64,000 bases of DNA. Source: Phenylobacterium sp. J426 (lineage in GTDB: Bacteria; Pseudomonadota; Alphaproteobacteria; Caulobacterales; Caulobacteraceae). Below the pieces are notes generated by a model. That model saw only the letters and a list, made by a program, of their open reading frames with translations, was not told the origin of the DNA and did not search any database. The number at the start of each line of letters is the position of its first letter. The stretch's first letter is position 1. The translations under genes were made by a program, and so were the position numbers. Shown here one piece after another: positions 8,319 to 16,786 of the stretch. Location: NCBI RefSeq assembly GCF_024699945.1, contig NZ_JAJOMY010000002.1:306832-370831 (forward strand), given 5' to 3'.

Positions 8319-8911
8319 GGCGGGCAGGCCGCACAGCTTTGATCAAGATGGCGGCGTCACCGGCGCCGTCTGCCTGCGCGCTGGGCAATGACCCGCGCGG
8401 GGTCGCAACGGAACGGGCTCATCTTCGGAGACATCGCGCGCTTCGTCCGGCTGCGCTTCAACCGAGCGTGCGGATCGCACGCCCTGTCCGCGCGAGACGC
8501 TGGCCCGCGGATCACCGGCGCGGAGGAACGAGCTTCGCTCCGCGCCGGCGGCCGAGCGTCCGCGTACCTGGGGGTGCTCGATGGCTCAGCCGCCACAGCT
8601 AAGCGGAAGACCGTGGGTGGCGCAAGGAAGCACCGAACCCGCGGCTTCGGGGCCGTCAGCGGCACGGGGAGCCGCAGGCACGCGTCCGACTTGGAGGGAT
8701 GCTCCCACTCAGGCGCGGGCAGTTGGTGCTGAGCATGCTTTCGCCGCCGGACAGGCTGGGATGATCCCACCACAGATACGGGTGGGTTGGCCGGCGCGAC
8801 GCAGCGGCCGCGCGCGCGCCGGCCGAGCCGGGGAGTTTGCGTGCCTCAGCCCGACAACAGGAGCTAAGCTCGGCTTTGCGTCTCGCGCAATGGATCTCGG
8901 CGCGGTTCGGG
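8319..8911. other. 593 bp without a convincing gene; contains one strong hairpin
   Basis: The open frames here are Arg/Ala-rich and look like GC-bias artefacts on both strands. The only structure seen is a perfect 11-bp inverted repeat (CCGGCGCGGAG at 8515-8525 and its complement at 8538-8548) with a 12-base loop. It has no T tract, so it is not an obvious intrinsic terminator. Confidence 0.5.
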
Positions 8912-9112
8912 CTACGTGCCTCTGAGGGCACTGAGCCTCACGACGCGCTGACCCGGTTCGCCAGGTCCGGCAAGCTGCAGCTGACCTCCAACTGATCCCG
9001 CCCAATCGAGCTGCGCCTCCGCGATGGCGCAGAGTTTGCGGTCCACATTCATCAAGACCTCGTGCTCCGGATCGAAACGCAGGAGCTGCTCGATCAGGTC
9101 GCTGACTGTCAT
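8912..9112 (-). CDS. Small hypothetical protein (66 aa)
   Basis: Starts MTVSDLIEQLLRFDPEHEVL, a pattern seen in small proteins of the 'D-L-I-x-x-L-x-x-x-x-D-x-x-V' type, and continues with IAEAQLDWAG and a short beta-rich tail. A strong GGAGG Shine-Dalgarno sits about eight bases before the ATG, which supports translation. No catalytic residues, signal peptide or membrane segment are visible, and no function is proposed. Confidence 0.65.
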   Translation of the reverse strand: MTVSDLIEQLLRFDPEHEVLMNVDRKLCAIAEAQLDWAGSVGGQLQLAGPGEPGQRVVRLSALRGT

Positions 9113-9263
9113 GGAAGGTCCTCCTGCCCCGGCGTCGCGTCACAGTTCCCGACTTAGTACGGCGCAGGCTCGCGGTTCGCAGGCTGTGTGCGAGCGCTGC
9201 CAGCGCGAGCGCATGTGATGATCGTCATCATGGCCGGGGAGGCGCAAGTCGCAAACGGAGCCG

Positions 9264-9292
9264 GTGAGGCGCCGCAGCGTGCGGCGCCTCAC
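9264..9292. other. Perfect 12-bp hairpin with 5-base loop
   Basis: GTGAGGCGCCGC, loop AGCGT, then the exact complement. It is one of two strong hairpins in the gap between two small minus-strand genes. Neither strand has a T run after it, so a factor-dependent terminator, a protein-binding site or a structured RNA are all possible. Confidence 0.55.
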
Positions 9293-9345
9293 AACTTGGC
9301 AGGCGACAGTCACCGGGCGAAGCTTGGTCTGCCGGAAGCAAGATA

Positions 9346-9375
9346 CCGACGCAAGGCCGCGAGGCCTTGCGTCGG
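9346..9375. terminator. Perfect 13-bp hairpin with GCGA loop, possible terminator
   Basis: CCGACGCAAGGCC, a GNRA-type GCGA loop, then the exact complement. On the minus strand it follows the small gene upstream and is trailed by the moderately T-rich TATCTTGCTT, so it may terminate that transcript. The T tract is weak. Confidence 0.45.
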
Positions 9376-9545
9376 CGGCACATCGGGGTGTGCGCGTCGG
9401 TGAGGATTGGGATGCTGACCGGACGCGCGTTCACCTAATCCGAACCCTCACCGCTCGACAAGTCGTAGCACGTCCCCATCGGGGGTCGCGGCGCCCGTCC
9501 CACGTGCGCATCGCGATGATCTGCGGGAGAGGCATCGCCTCGACA

Positions 9546-9776
9546 TCAGGGCGGCGGGCGCGGGCGCTCCTCCGCAATCCGACGCGGCGCGAGGTTCAGG
9601 TCAGAGAAGGACCCAAGCTTTTCTGGTGCTTGGCCCGCATCGGTCCGCGCTCGGTCCAGCCAAAGCTCCGACAAGGCGTAAAACTGCCGCCGCAGTTCGC
9701 TATGTGTGCAGCTCTCAGCGATCTCTGCCGCGACCAGCGCCCGCAGCACCAGTTCCTTGGCTGTCGCGACGTGCAT
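9546..9776 (-). CDS. Small hypothetical helical protein (about 76 aa)
   Basis: The core HVATAKELVLRALVAAEIAE followed by HSELRRQFYALSELWLDRAR predicts two amphipathic helices, a common layout for small alphaproteobacterial proteins of unknown role. The ATG at this start has GAGGCGG about six bases upstream and is preferred over a longer in-frame start at 9830. The C-terminal tail is Pro/Arg-rich. Confidence 0.6.
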   Translation of the reverse strand: MHVATAKELVLRALVAAEIAESCTHSELRRQFYALSELWLDRARTDAGQAPEKLGSFSDLNLAPRRIAEERPRPPP

Positions 9777-9830
9777 GTCCGCCTCGCTCGATCCTTGGGC
9801 GAAAGGCATTGTACAAGGCTGCGGTTCCAT

Positions 9831-10299
9831 GGATCAGGCTGGCCGATGCGTCCATCGCGCCAGGAGTTGCCGTCCTAAGCATCGAGCGCCCCGGGGCTCA
9901 CGGCGCGAGGTTCGAGTGAATGGAGCCGCGCTGCCCCACTTCTGCTTGACCTCGAACGGTGACCGTCTGGCCGACGCGGTTTCTGTGTGCGCCCGCGCCG
10001 ACCGCACGCACAACATCGCAGGATCACCTGCGCGCACGGCGCGGCGCTGGCCCGACCGGTTCTGTGTGTGTTGATCTTGCTGTTGCGCCTACGCGCTGCG
10101 CGGCTGTCTCGCTCGTCTTCCGGTCTGGCGCCCGACACCTCGCAGCCTTCGCGCCGGGGTGCGACGGCCCGGCCCGCAAAAGATCAACCGTGCGTCTGCA
10201 CCGTCGCGCGAATGAACCTGACGACTACAACCGGAGCGACGTTGCGACTGCAGCCGCCGACCCTTAACCGATACCCGTACAAATACGGGGGATTGTGTC
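9831..10299. other. Intergenic region with a hairpin before the small membrane gene
   Basis: No gene is supported. At 10274-10289 a perfect 6-bp inverted repeat, CCCGTA-N4-TACGGG, lies directly upstream of the small membrane protein and abuts its GGGGG ribosome-binding region. It could be an operator or an RNA element affecting translation. Confidence 0.4.
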
Positions 10300-10443
10300 A
10301 TGGACCAGGAGGAGCGCGGCGGCCTCGACCGGCGCACTTTCAACACGGCGCGGCTCGCCATCCTTGCAGCCTTCGGCGGGGTGGCGGTGATCTACGCAAC
10401 AGGCGTGGCTGTTTGGGTAGCGCTTGGCTTCAAGCTCAGCTGA
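10300..10443 (+). CDS. Small single-pass membrane protein (47 aa), copy 1 of a family
   Basis: A 47-residue protein: a charged N-terminus with DQEERGGLDRRTFNTAR, then one hydrophobic segment LAILAAFGGVAVIYATGVAV and a short tail. A related 45-residue protein lies about 2.3 kb downstream. The two share D-Q-x-G-x-(L/I)-(D/N)-R-(R/K)-T-F-x-x-A-R-x-A-I-L and a Tyr in the membrane segment. A GGGGGA stretch precedes the ATG at good spacing. The N-terminus should face the cytoplasm by the positive-inside rule. Function is unknown. Confidence 0.7.
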   Translation: MDQEERGGLDRRTFNTARLAILAAFGGVAVIYATGVAVWVALGFKLS

Positions 10444-10599
10444 GTGGTCGTCCGACGGCCGATCGCGCGTTCGGACCACCTCCCTGCGCATGACCCTGCG
10501 TATCGCAAAGGCTGGCGAAAATCGCCGCCATCACGGGCGAAGGTTAAGGCGAGCGTCGGGTTCAGGAACGGCCCGGCGAGCCTCGCGGGGACTGCGCAA

Positions 10600-10794
10600 T
10601 CACCCCTCACACCCTTCGGCACAGGCAAACTGCGCCAACCTTTGATGGCCCTGCCAGATCTCGCAGAGCGGGAAACGGCCGCGGCAACTCTCCATCGCCT
10701 TCCGCCGCGCGTCCTCCAGGTCCTGAGCCTCGAGCCAGTCGCCGACCTCGATTTGGCCTCGACTGTTCAACATGTAGTGGCGGAATACGGACAC
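10600..10794 (-). CDS. Small hypothetical protein (64 aa)
   Basis: VSVFRHYMLNSRGQIEVGDW is followed by LEAQDLEDARRKAMESCRG, a strand-strand-helix layout reminiscent of small DUF6894-like proteins ('hh-x-h-G ... D-L-x-x-A-R-x-x-A'). The GTG start has GAGGGAG a few bases upstream. Two cysteines close to the C-terminus (CEIW and CAEGCEG) could bind metal, but this is only a suggestion. Confidence 0.55.
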   Translation of the reverse strand: MSVFRHYMLNSRGQIEVGDWLEAQDLEDARRKAMESCRGRFPLCEIWQGHQRLAQFACAEGCEG

Positions 10795-11008
10795 AGGCGC
10801 TCCCTCGCGGCGCGGTATGCCGCCACGACGCTGAAATCCCAAGGCAGAGGTTGGCGGCGCAGGGGGTGGGCTCTTCGCTAGCGGCGCGCGCGCCGCGTCG
10901 GCTCTCTCGGATCCTAGGCGGGCCTCGACCCTATTCCAGCTCGGCGCTCACACAGACCACGCACGGCAGCGGGTTGCAACGCTTGGGCGAACAGGGGAGT
11001 CTTACCTC

Positions 11009-11906
11009 GTGAAGACGAGCCTCAAACATCTGCCAGACAGCAAGCGCCGCGAACTCTCGAGCGTGGTGCAGATCCTGCTGGCGGAATTCCATGACGCCAC
11101 CAAGAACAAGCAGATCGCGACCCGGAAGATGGGGCGCATCCTCAAGGTCGTGCTGTTCGGCTCCTATGCTCGAGGCGACTGGGTCGAGGATCGGGCGAGC
11201 GGCTATCGTTCAGACTATGATCTGCTTGTTGTCGTGAGCCACGACGAGCTGACGGATGTCGTCGAGTACTGGACCAAGGCCGACGAGCGCCTGTTGCGCG
11301 AATACGAGACGACCCGAACCCTGTCAGCGCCTGCCAATTTCATTGTGCACTCCCTCTCCGATGTGAACCGGCAACTTGGCCTGGGCCGGCCGTTCTTCGT
11401 CGACATCTTGCGCGACGGGGTGGTCCTGTACCAATCCGAGGATCAGCCCTTCGCGAAACCCCGCCAGCTTTCGCCTGAGGAGGCCAGGAAGGAGGCGCAG
11501 CAGCAGTTCGATCGCTGGTTCGAGAGCGCGGGCGGCTTTCTGAGAAACGCGGGTTACGCCGTCAAGGATAGCGACAACAAGCTGGCCGCCTTCTTGCTCC
11601 ATCAAGCGACCGAGCGGCTCTATCACTGCCTCTTGCTGACACTGACGCTCTACAGTCCGAAGTCGCACAGGCTGAACTTCCTGCGGGCGCAGGCGGAGCG
11701 TCTGGGCGCCGGAGCTGATCGACGCTTGGCCTCGGACGGGCAAGTTCGAACAGCGATGTTTCGAGTTGCTGCGGAAGGCCTACATCGACGCCCGCTATTC
11801 GCCGCACTACAAGATCACGCCCGAGGAACTGGTCTGGCTAAGCGCGCGGATTGCGGATCTTCAGGAACGTGTCCGCAGGTTGTGTGAGGCGAGGCTTATC
11901 GCTTGA
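11009..11906 (+). CDS. Nucleotidyltransferase-HEPN fusion protein (frame broken once)
   Basis: The N-terminal MNT-type nucleotidyltransferase contains VVLFGSYARGDW and SDYDLLVVV, the GS-x10-DxD signature. The C-terminal HEPN domain has FLLHQATERLYHCLLLTLTL and, in the next frame, FELLRKAYIDARYSPHYKIT. HEPN-MNT proteins are often toxin-antitoxin or nucleic-acid-targeting factors; a single-chain fusion may act as a self-contained module. The frame changes in a GGG run at about 11704-11706, where one extra G would restore the usual HEPN ending. The start is GTG with GGGGAG upstream. Nothing nearby looks like a partner gene. Confidence 0.75.
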
Positions 11907-12608
11907 GGTGGCGATGGACGCCTTCCTCCCTCGCGGGGCGTCCGAGGAGCCTCTGAGATGCTCGGCTCCCAACGCCCTTGCGCACCTGGGATGACGAACA
12001 GATCGACTCTGGAGGCCGACCAAGACGGTGGCTCCGCGGTGCCATCCGTTCTGCGGCTGACCAAGATCTATTCGGCGACGGGCGCTCTTAAGACAAAGCG
12101 CGTCAGACGGCTGTGTCCGGCTGCTGTGCAACGCGACCAGGTTCGTGGAAGTTAAGCAGCGCACGGCCTTGGGGGCCGTCAGCTGTCCTCGACCCACGGC
12201 CCCGTCAGCCTGAGCTGGCGGGGCCTCTCCGCGTGCCGGTGCGAACGTTGCGAGCCTCGCCTCGAGAATTCGCCGACCTGCCGTGTCTCGTCGGCGCGCA
12301 AATTACCGCGCCAACGGCGCAGCTGAACGGCCCAAGTAGGACCAGGCGAGCGGCAGCAGCGGCCGGGTCGCTTCGGCGCGCACGGCCAACGGACAAGTCG
12401 AGGCCCCAAAGAAAAGTGGCCAGCGCAACTGCGCCGGCCACTCAATTCTGGAGAGCTCTGCCGGATGTTAACACCCGACCCTCCAAGCGTAGGCTCTTCA
12501 CGACGAGGGCGCAAGAGCGACGGCAGGAATGCGCAGCTCGTAGAATCCCCTAATTGAGGCGCAGCAAGCGGAGCCTTAGGGCGGTCGGGTTTCACAGTAG
12601 GCCCGGGT
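11907..12608. other. 700 bp without a supported protein gene
   Basis: Open frames here have no recognisable composition or ribosome-binding sites. The region holds an intrinsic-terminator-like element on the minus strand (annotated separately), which may belong to a non-coding transcript. Confidence 0.45.
12411..12442 (-). terminator. Intrinsic terminator on the minus strand, possibly of an orphan small RNA
   Basis: The stem AGTGGCC-N-GCGCA closes on TGCGC-N-GGCCACT with a two-base loop and one mismatch. Read on the minus strand it is followed directly by TTTTCTTT, the classic Rho-independent layout. No convincing minus-strand protein gene lies upstream of it, so it may end a small RNA transcribed from about 12.5-12.6 kb. 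Confidence 0.5.
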
Positions 12609-12746
12609 ATGCGTGACCAGCACGGCTCCATCAACCGCAAGACGTTCCGCGCCGCGCGGTTCGCGATCCTGCTCTCTTGCCTTGGCGTGACGCTGGTCTA
12701 CGTCGGCCTCATGGTCGCCTGCGTGTTCGCTGGCCTATTCCTATGA
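12609..12746 (+). CDS. Small single-pass membrane protein (45 aa), copy 2 of a family
   Basis: A 45-residue protein reading MRDQHGSINRKTFRAARFAI, then a hydrophobic segment with LGVTLVYVGLMVACVFAG. It matches the 47-residue protein 2.3 kb upstream in its charged motif and in the position of the membrane segment. The ribosome-binding site is poor (AGGCCCGGG), so similarity to the other copy is the main support. Function unknown. Confidence 0.6.
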   Translation: MRDQHGSINRKTFRAARFAILLSCLGVTLVYVGLMVACVFAGLFL

Positions 12747-13586
12747 TGCTTAGCGTCCGCCTCATGGCGCCCCATTGATGGTCTCGGGCTGGCCGACCCT
12801 CGCGCCTGAACGCCTTTGGAAGCACTAGGCGCGCACCACGCAGGGCCTTTGGGTTCGCCGGCCGCGCTGCGCCGTCGCGCGAAGTCGACGAACGCCTTGC
12901 ACGCGGCGACCGGATTGCGCTGGCTCGGATCGTAAAGGCTCAGGGGCGAAGGCGTTGGCGTCCACTCCTAAAGCCACCGCCCGTGCGCGCAGGTGACCCC
13001 GTCGTCTCCGGCATGCCGGCGAGGTCCGCGGTCGAACGGCATGCAGTGTCTTCGCCGGTGCTTTGGCGTTCAGGGCGATACGGGCCGCGAGTCGCGCACG
13101 CTGGGCGGGTAAGCGTCGCCGCCGTTCGCCACGTCGATGCCAAGTCCACCGCCGCCGCGCGCGCCGCTTTAAGCGACTGCACGTGCGGGAGGGCGAGCGT
13201 TCGCTTCTCGCTGAAGAGGTCATACCTCAACCCAAGAGCTCAAGTGCGACGGGTTCGTGCGGGTGGGCGACGGTGAGGGCCGCGGGCGTCATGCGACCGA
13301 TGGGGGCCTAGCGCCAGGCGGCGGTCGCCGCATGGTTGGCGGTGGCCAAGCCCAGGCAGGTCGGGGCGATCAGCAGCTTCAGCAAGGAGGGCCTGCTGTC
13401 TCTGGCCCGATCATCATCGGGCGCAGACGCCATTCCGGCAGCGGAGATCTGCCGCCGGGCCGCTGTCGCCGGGCGCCGAGCCGAGCGGTGCGGCGGCAGG
13501 GCGGTCGCAGCGCAGAGCACCCTTGACAACCGGCGCCCGGAACTGGGCATGGGCGGTCCGCCAGAACAGCTTGGGGGAGGGTGTCG
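12747..13586. other. 840 bp without a supported gene
   Basis: Both strands hold only Arg/Ala-rich frames without ribosome-binding sites or recognisable motifs. I see no RNA gene or strong repeat. It separates the small-protein region from the TetR/TonB-receptor block. Confidence 0.4.
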
Positions 13587-14276
13587 TTGGCCACGAAGGG
13601 TGTCACGCCTGCGTCCCGCGCCGCCCGTGTCGGGCTGGGCTCCAAGCCGCGCGTTGATCGTGAGGAGCGTCGCGAACTCTATCTGCGGATCGCCGCTGAG
13701 GTCTTTCTGCGCAAGGGCCTGAACACCGCCACCATGCAGGATGTCGCCGACGCGCTAGGGGCGCCGAAGGTGCTCATCTATCGCATCTTCCCGAACAAGC
13801 AGGCGCTGATGGATGCGCTGCTGGAGCGGGTTCTGTCGGCGATCCACGACGCTTACGCCCAGCCTTACCGGGCGTACGGCGAGCGGGTCCTGCAGATCGT
13901 GCGCACGGCGCGTGAGCACCCAGACCTCTTCCTCCTCGTGCTGCGTTACAGCCGGGGCGGCGCGGAGCAGAACCGCTGGCGTGCGGAGATCTGGGAGACC
14001 TTCGCGGCCTACGTCGAAGCGCGCTGGTTCTTGCCGGGCGAGGGAGTGGCCCCGGGGGCGGGCGGACGCGCCCGGCTGGCGGCCCTGCAGGTGGTCGGCC
14101 CGATCGTCGACGTGCTGATCAACTGGCTGGAAGGCGCGGACGGCCTCACCGACGCGGCGCGGGCGGAATGGTGGGGCCGCGTCTCCCGCGAATACCACCG
14201 CGCATTGCGGGACGCCTTCCGTCTCGGTGCGCCGCCGACACGCTACGGCTTCGAGAACGACGAGATCGAAACATAG
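13587..14276 (+). CDS. TetR family transcriptional regulator
   Basis: Repressor of about 229 residues. The HTH region reads RRELYLRIAAEVFLRKG, then TMQDVADALGAPKVLIYRIF and PNKQALMDALLE. The TTG start is chosen because GGGGGAGG lies about six bases before it (a GTG two codons earlier is too close). It precedes a large palindrome and a TonB-dependent receptor in the same direction, and probably controls that receptor and the sulfatase-like gene after it. The ligand is unknown, perhaps the receptor substrate or its product. Confidence 0.88.
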   Translation: MATKGVTPASRAARVGLGSKPRVDREERRELYLRIAAEVFLRKGLNTATMQDVADALGAPKVLIYRIFPNKQALMDALLERVLSAIHDAYAQPYRAYGERVLQIVRTAREHPDLFLLVLRYSRGGAEQNRWRAEIWETFAAYVEARWFLPGEGVAPGAGGRARLAALQVVGPIVDVLINWLEGADGLTDAARAEWWGRVSREYHRALRDAFRLGAPPTRYGFENDEIET

Positions 14277-14280
14277 GTAT

Positions 14281-14321
14281 GTTACCAGATAGGATCATTT
14301 CATTTGATCCTGGTTGGTAAC
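14281..14321. promoter_or_regulatory. 41-bp imperfect palindrome, putative TetR operator
   Basis: Left arm GTTACCAGATAGGATCA and right arm TGATCCTGGTTGGTAAC are near-complementary (matching GTTACCA, GGATCA and their complements) around a 7-base AT-rich spacer. It begins five bases after the TetR stop and lies about 65 bases before the receptor start, the expected place for a repressor site. It could also form a terminator-like stem, but no T tract follows. Confidence 0.5.
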
Positions 14322-14387
14322 ATTGCGTATGACTCCCCCATGGACCCGCTAAGTGGCCCGTGACGAAAACATGCAGGGGAGATGCAG

Positions 14388-16697
14388 ATGACCTATCTTC
14401 GCAGCGCGAGCGCGTTGGCGCTGGTCGCGGGCCTGGCGGCGGCGCCTGCCTCGGCCCAAGAGGCGGCCTCCGCCATGGACGCCTCCGTCGACGAAGTGAT
14501 CGTCACCGCACAAAAGCGGAGCGAACGGGCGCAGGACGTGCCGATCTCGATGGCGGTGCTCGGCGCGTCGGCGCTGGAGAAGGCCAACGTCACCAATGTC
14601 CAGGACCTGCAGCGGGTGGCGCCCAGCTTCTACGTGTCCCGGGCGTCACAGGCCGCCAACACCCGCATCTCGATCCGTGGGATCGGCTCGGCCGGCAACG
14701 CCGCCATCGAGCCCAGCGTCGGCGCCTTCGTGGATGGCGTCTACATAGCCCGTCCCGGCCCGCTCTTGGCGGGCCTCAACGATGTCGCCTCGGTCGAGAT
14801 CCTGAGAGGGCCCCAGGGCACGCTGTTCGGGCGCAACGCCTCTATGGGTGCGCTTAGCATCCGGACAGCCGAACCCACCGCCGCCTTCGGCGGCGAAGCG
14901 ATGGCGGAAGTCGGGAACTTCGGACGGCGCCGCGCCACGGGCGTGGTTAACCTGCCGGTTAGCGAGCGGATCCAGGCCCGCCTGGCCGTGCTGTACGACG
15001 GCTTCGACGGCTACGGCCGGAGCGCGCTGAATGGCGAGCGCTTTGGTCAGCTCGAGACGACCTCCCTGCGCGGCGCGGTCCGGGCGGAGCTTTCCGACTC
15101 GGTCACCTGGCTGCTGCGCGGCGACTACCAGCGGCAGGACGGCGACGGCCTGGTCGTGGCTTCGGTCGATGCGGCCACGGTCACGCCGCAGGGCGCGGCG
15201 AACATCGCCAGCCGGCTCAACGGTCTCCACCCGGAGCTCTACGACACTTTCGGCCGGCGGGTCCGCCAGCTGACCGACGGCAACATGGATGACGAGCAGT
15301 ACGGACTTGCGAGCGAGCTCAGCTGGGAGATCGGCGACTACGAGCTGCGCCTGATCAGCGGCCTGCGCCGCTGGGACAACATTCAGGGCGAGGACGATGT
15401 CGCCTACACGGCGGCCGGCCTGTTCGGCCGAGACGCCGGGTACCAGAGCAAGACCCACTCCGAGGAATTGCAGCTGATCTCCCCGGAAACGCTGCTGGAC
15501 GGGCGGCTGCGCTATGTGGCGGGGCTCTACTACTTCAAGGAAGACTACCGGATCTCGAGCGACGTCAATCTCGGCTCGGGTTACTGCGACATCCTCATCC
15601 GCAACGCGCTGCCGGCCCGCCTGACAGCCTGCCTGGCCGGTCCGCAGCGCGGCGCGAGCACATCGCTGTTCACCCAGACCACCGAAAGCTACGCCGTCTA
15701 CGGGCAGTCGACCTACTCGGTCACCGACGTCTGGGACGTCACGCTGGGACTCCGCTGGTCGCGGGACGAGAAGGACGGCTACATCCGTGCGCGGGCGCTG
15801 AACAGCGCCGCCGGCATCATTGTGGCCAACGACGAGGCGGACCTCGCCTTCAGCGGCGACAAGGTCACCTACCGGCTGAACACCACCTGGCGTCCGACCC
15901 GCGGGACCATGGTCTTCGCGACGGTCTCCACCGGCTACAAGTCGGGCGGCTTCGACTCTGGGACCGGCAATGTGCTCGGGACCGCGCGGGTGTTCGCGCC
16001 GGAGGAGACCACGAACTACGAACTCGGCGTGAAGAGCGACCTCTTGGACGGGCGCCTCACGGCCAACGCCACGGCCTTTGTGACCGAGATCGATGGCTTC
16101 CAGCTGCGCAGCTACAATGGCACCTTCTTCAGCGTGCGTAACGCCGGCAGCATTCGTCAGCGCGGCGTCGAGTTCGAGTTCGTCGGCCGGCCCACCGACG
16201 ATCTGACCCTGTCCCTGTCGGGCACGCGCCTGGACTCGGAATACACGGACTTCCGCAATGCGCCGGGGCTCCCCGGCTTCGGCGGCATCCAGGACCTCAC
16301 CGGCGCCCGCGCGGCCTTCTCGCCGAAGTGGCAGGGCGTCGTCTCCGCCGACTACGAGCGGCCGCTGCCGTGGGGGGTATGAGCCTGGCCGCCAATGGGC
16401 GCGTCAGCTTTATCAGCGACAACGATGTCGGCGGGGCGGGGGGACGGGAACCCGCAGACGGTTCAGGATGGCTACGCCCTGCTGGGTGTTCGGCTCGCCC
16501 TGCGCGGCCCCGACGAGCGCTGGGAGCTCGCTGTCAGCGGCGAAAACCTCACCGATGAAGGCTATTGCACGCTGAAGTTCGGCCAGACCCTGGCCGGTCC
16601 GCTCGGCACCAACGACCCGGTGACCGGCGGCAGCCTGCAGCGGTGTTTCGTGGGCGAGCCGCGCACCCTCCGTCTTTCGGCGAAGGTGCGCTACTAG
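14388..16697 (+). CDS. TonB-dependent outer-membrane receptor (frame broken twice)
   Basis: Energy-coupled outer-membrane importer of about 770 residues. Signal peptide MTYLRSASALALVAGLAAAP ending ASAQ, TonB-box region VDEVIVTAQKR, plug domain with VPISMAVLGASALEK and SVEILRGPQGTLFGRNA, then a beta-barrel to a C-terminal LSAKVRY with terminal aromatic. The frame breaks in a G6 run at 16372-16377 and again in a G-rich run near 16438-16443; continuous similarity resumes after both (DGYALLGVRLAL, NLTDEGYCTLKFG). The second of two close ATGs is chosen for its GGGGAG spacing. It probably imports a substrate processed by the next gene. Confidence 0.85.
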
Positions 16698-16786
16698 CCC
16701 ATTGGGGGAGAGACGGACGCGGGCTCCACCTCCCCGAGCCTGCGTCCGTCGCCCAGCTGTGCGCCCACGCGGCGGCGGAGTCGCCT

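Noticed and set aside
8357..8773. 138-residue minus-strand frame and overlapping plus-strand frame
   Set aside because: Arg/Ala/Pro-rich, no ribosome-binding site, no motif.
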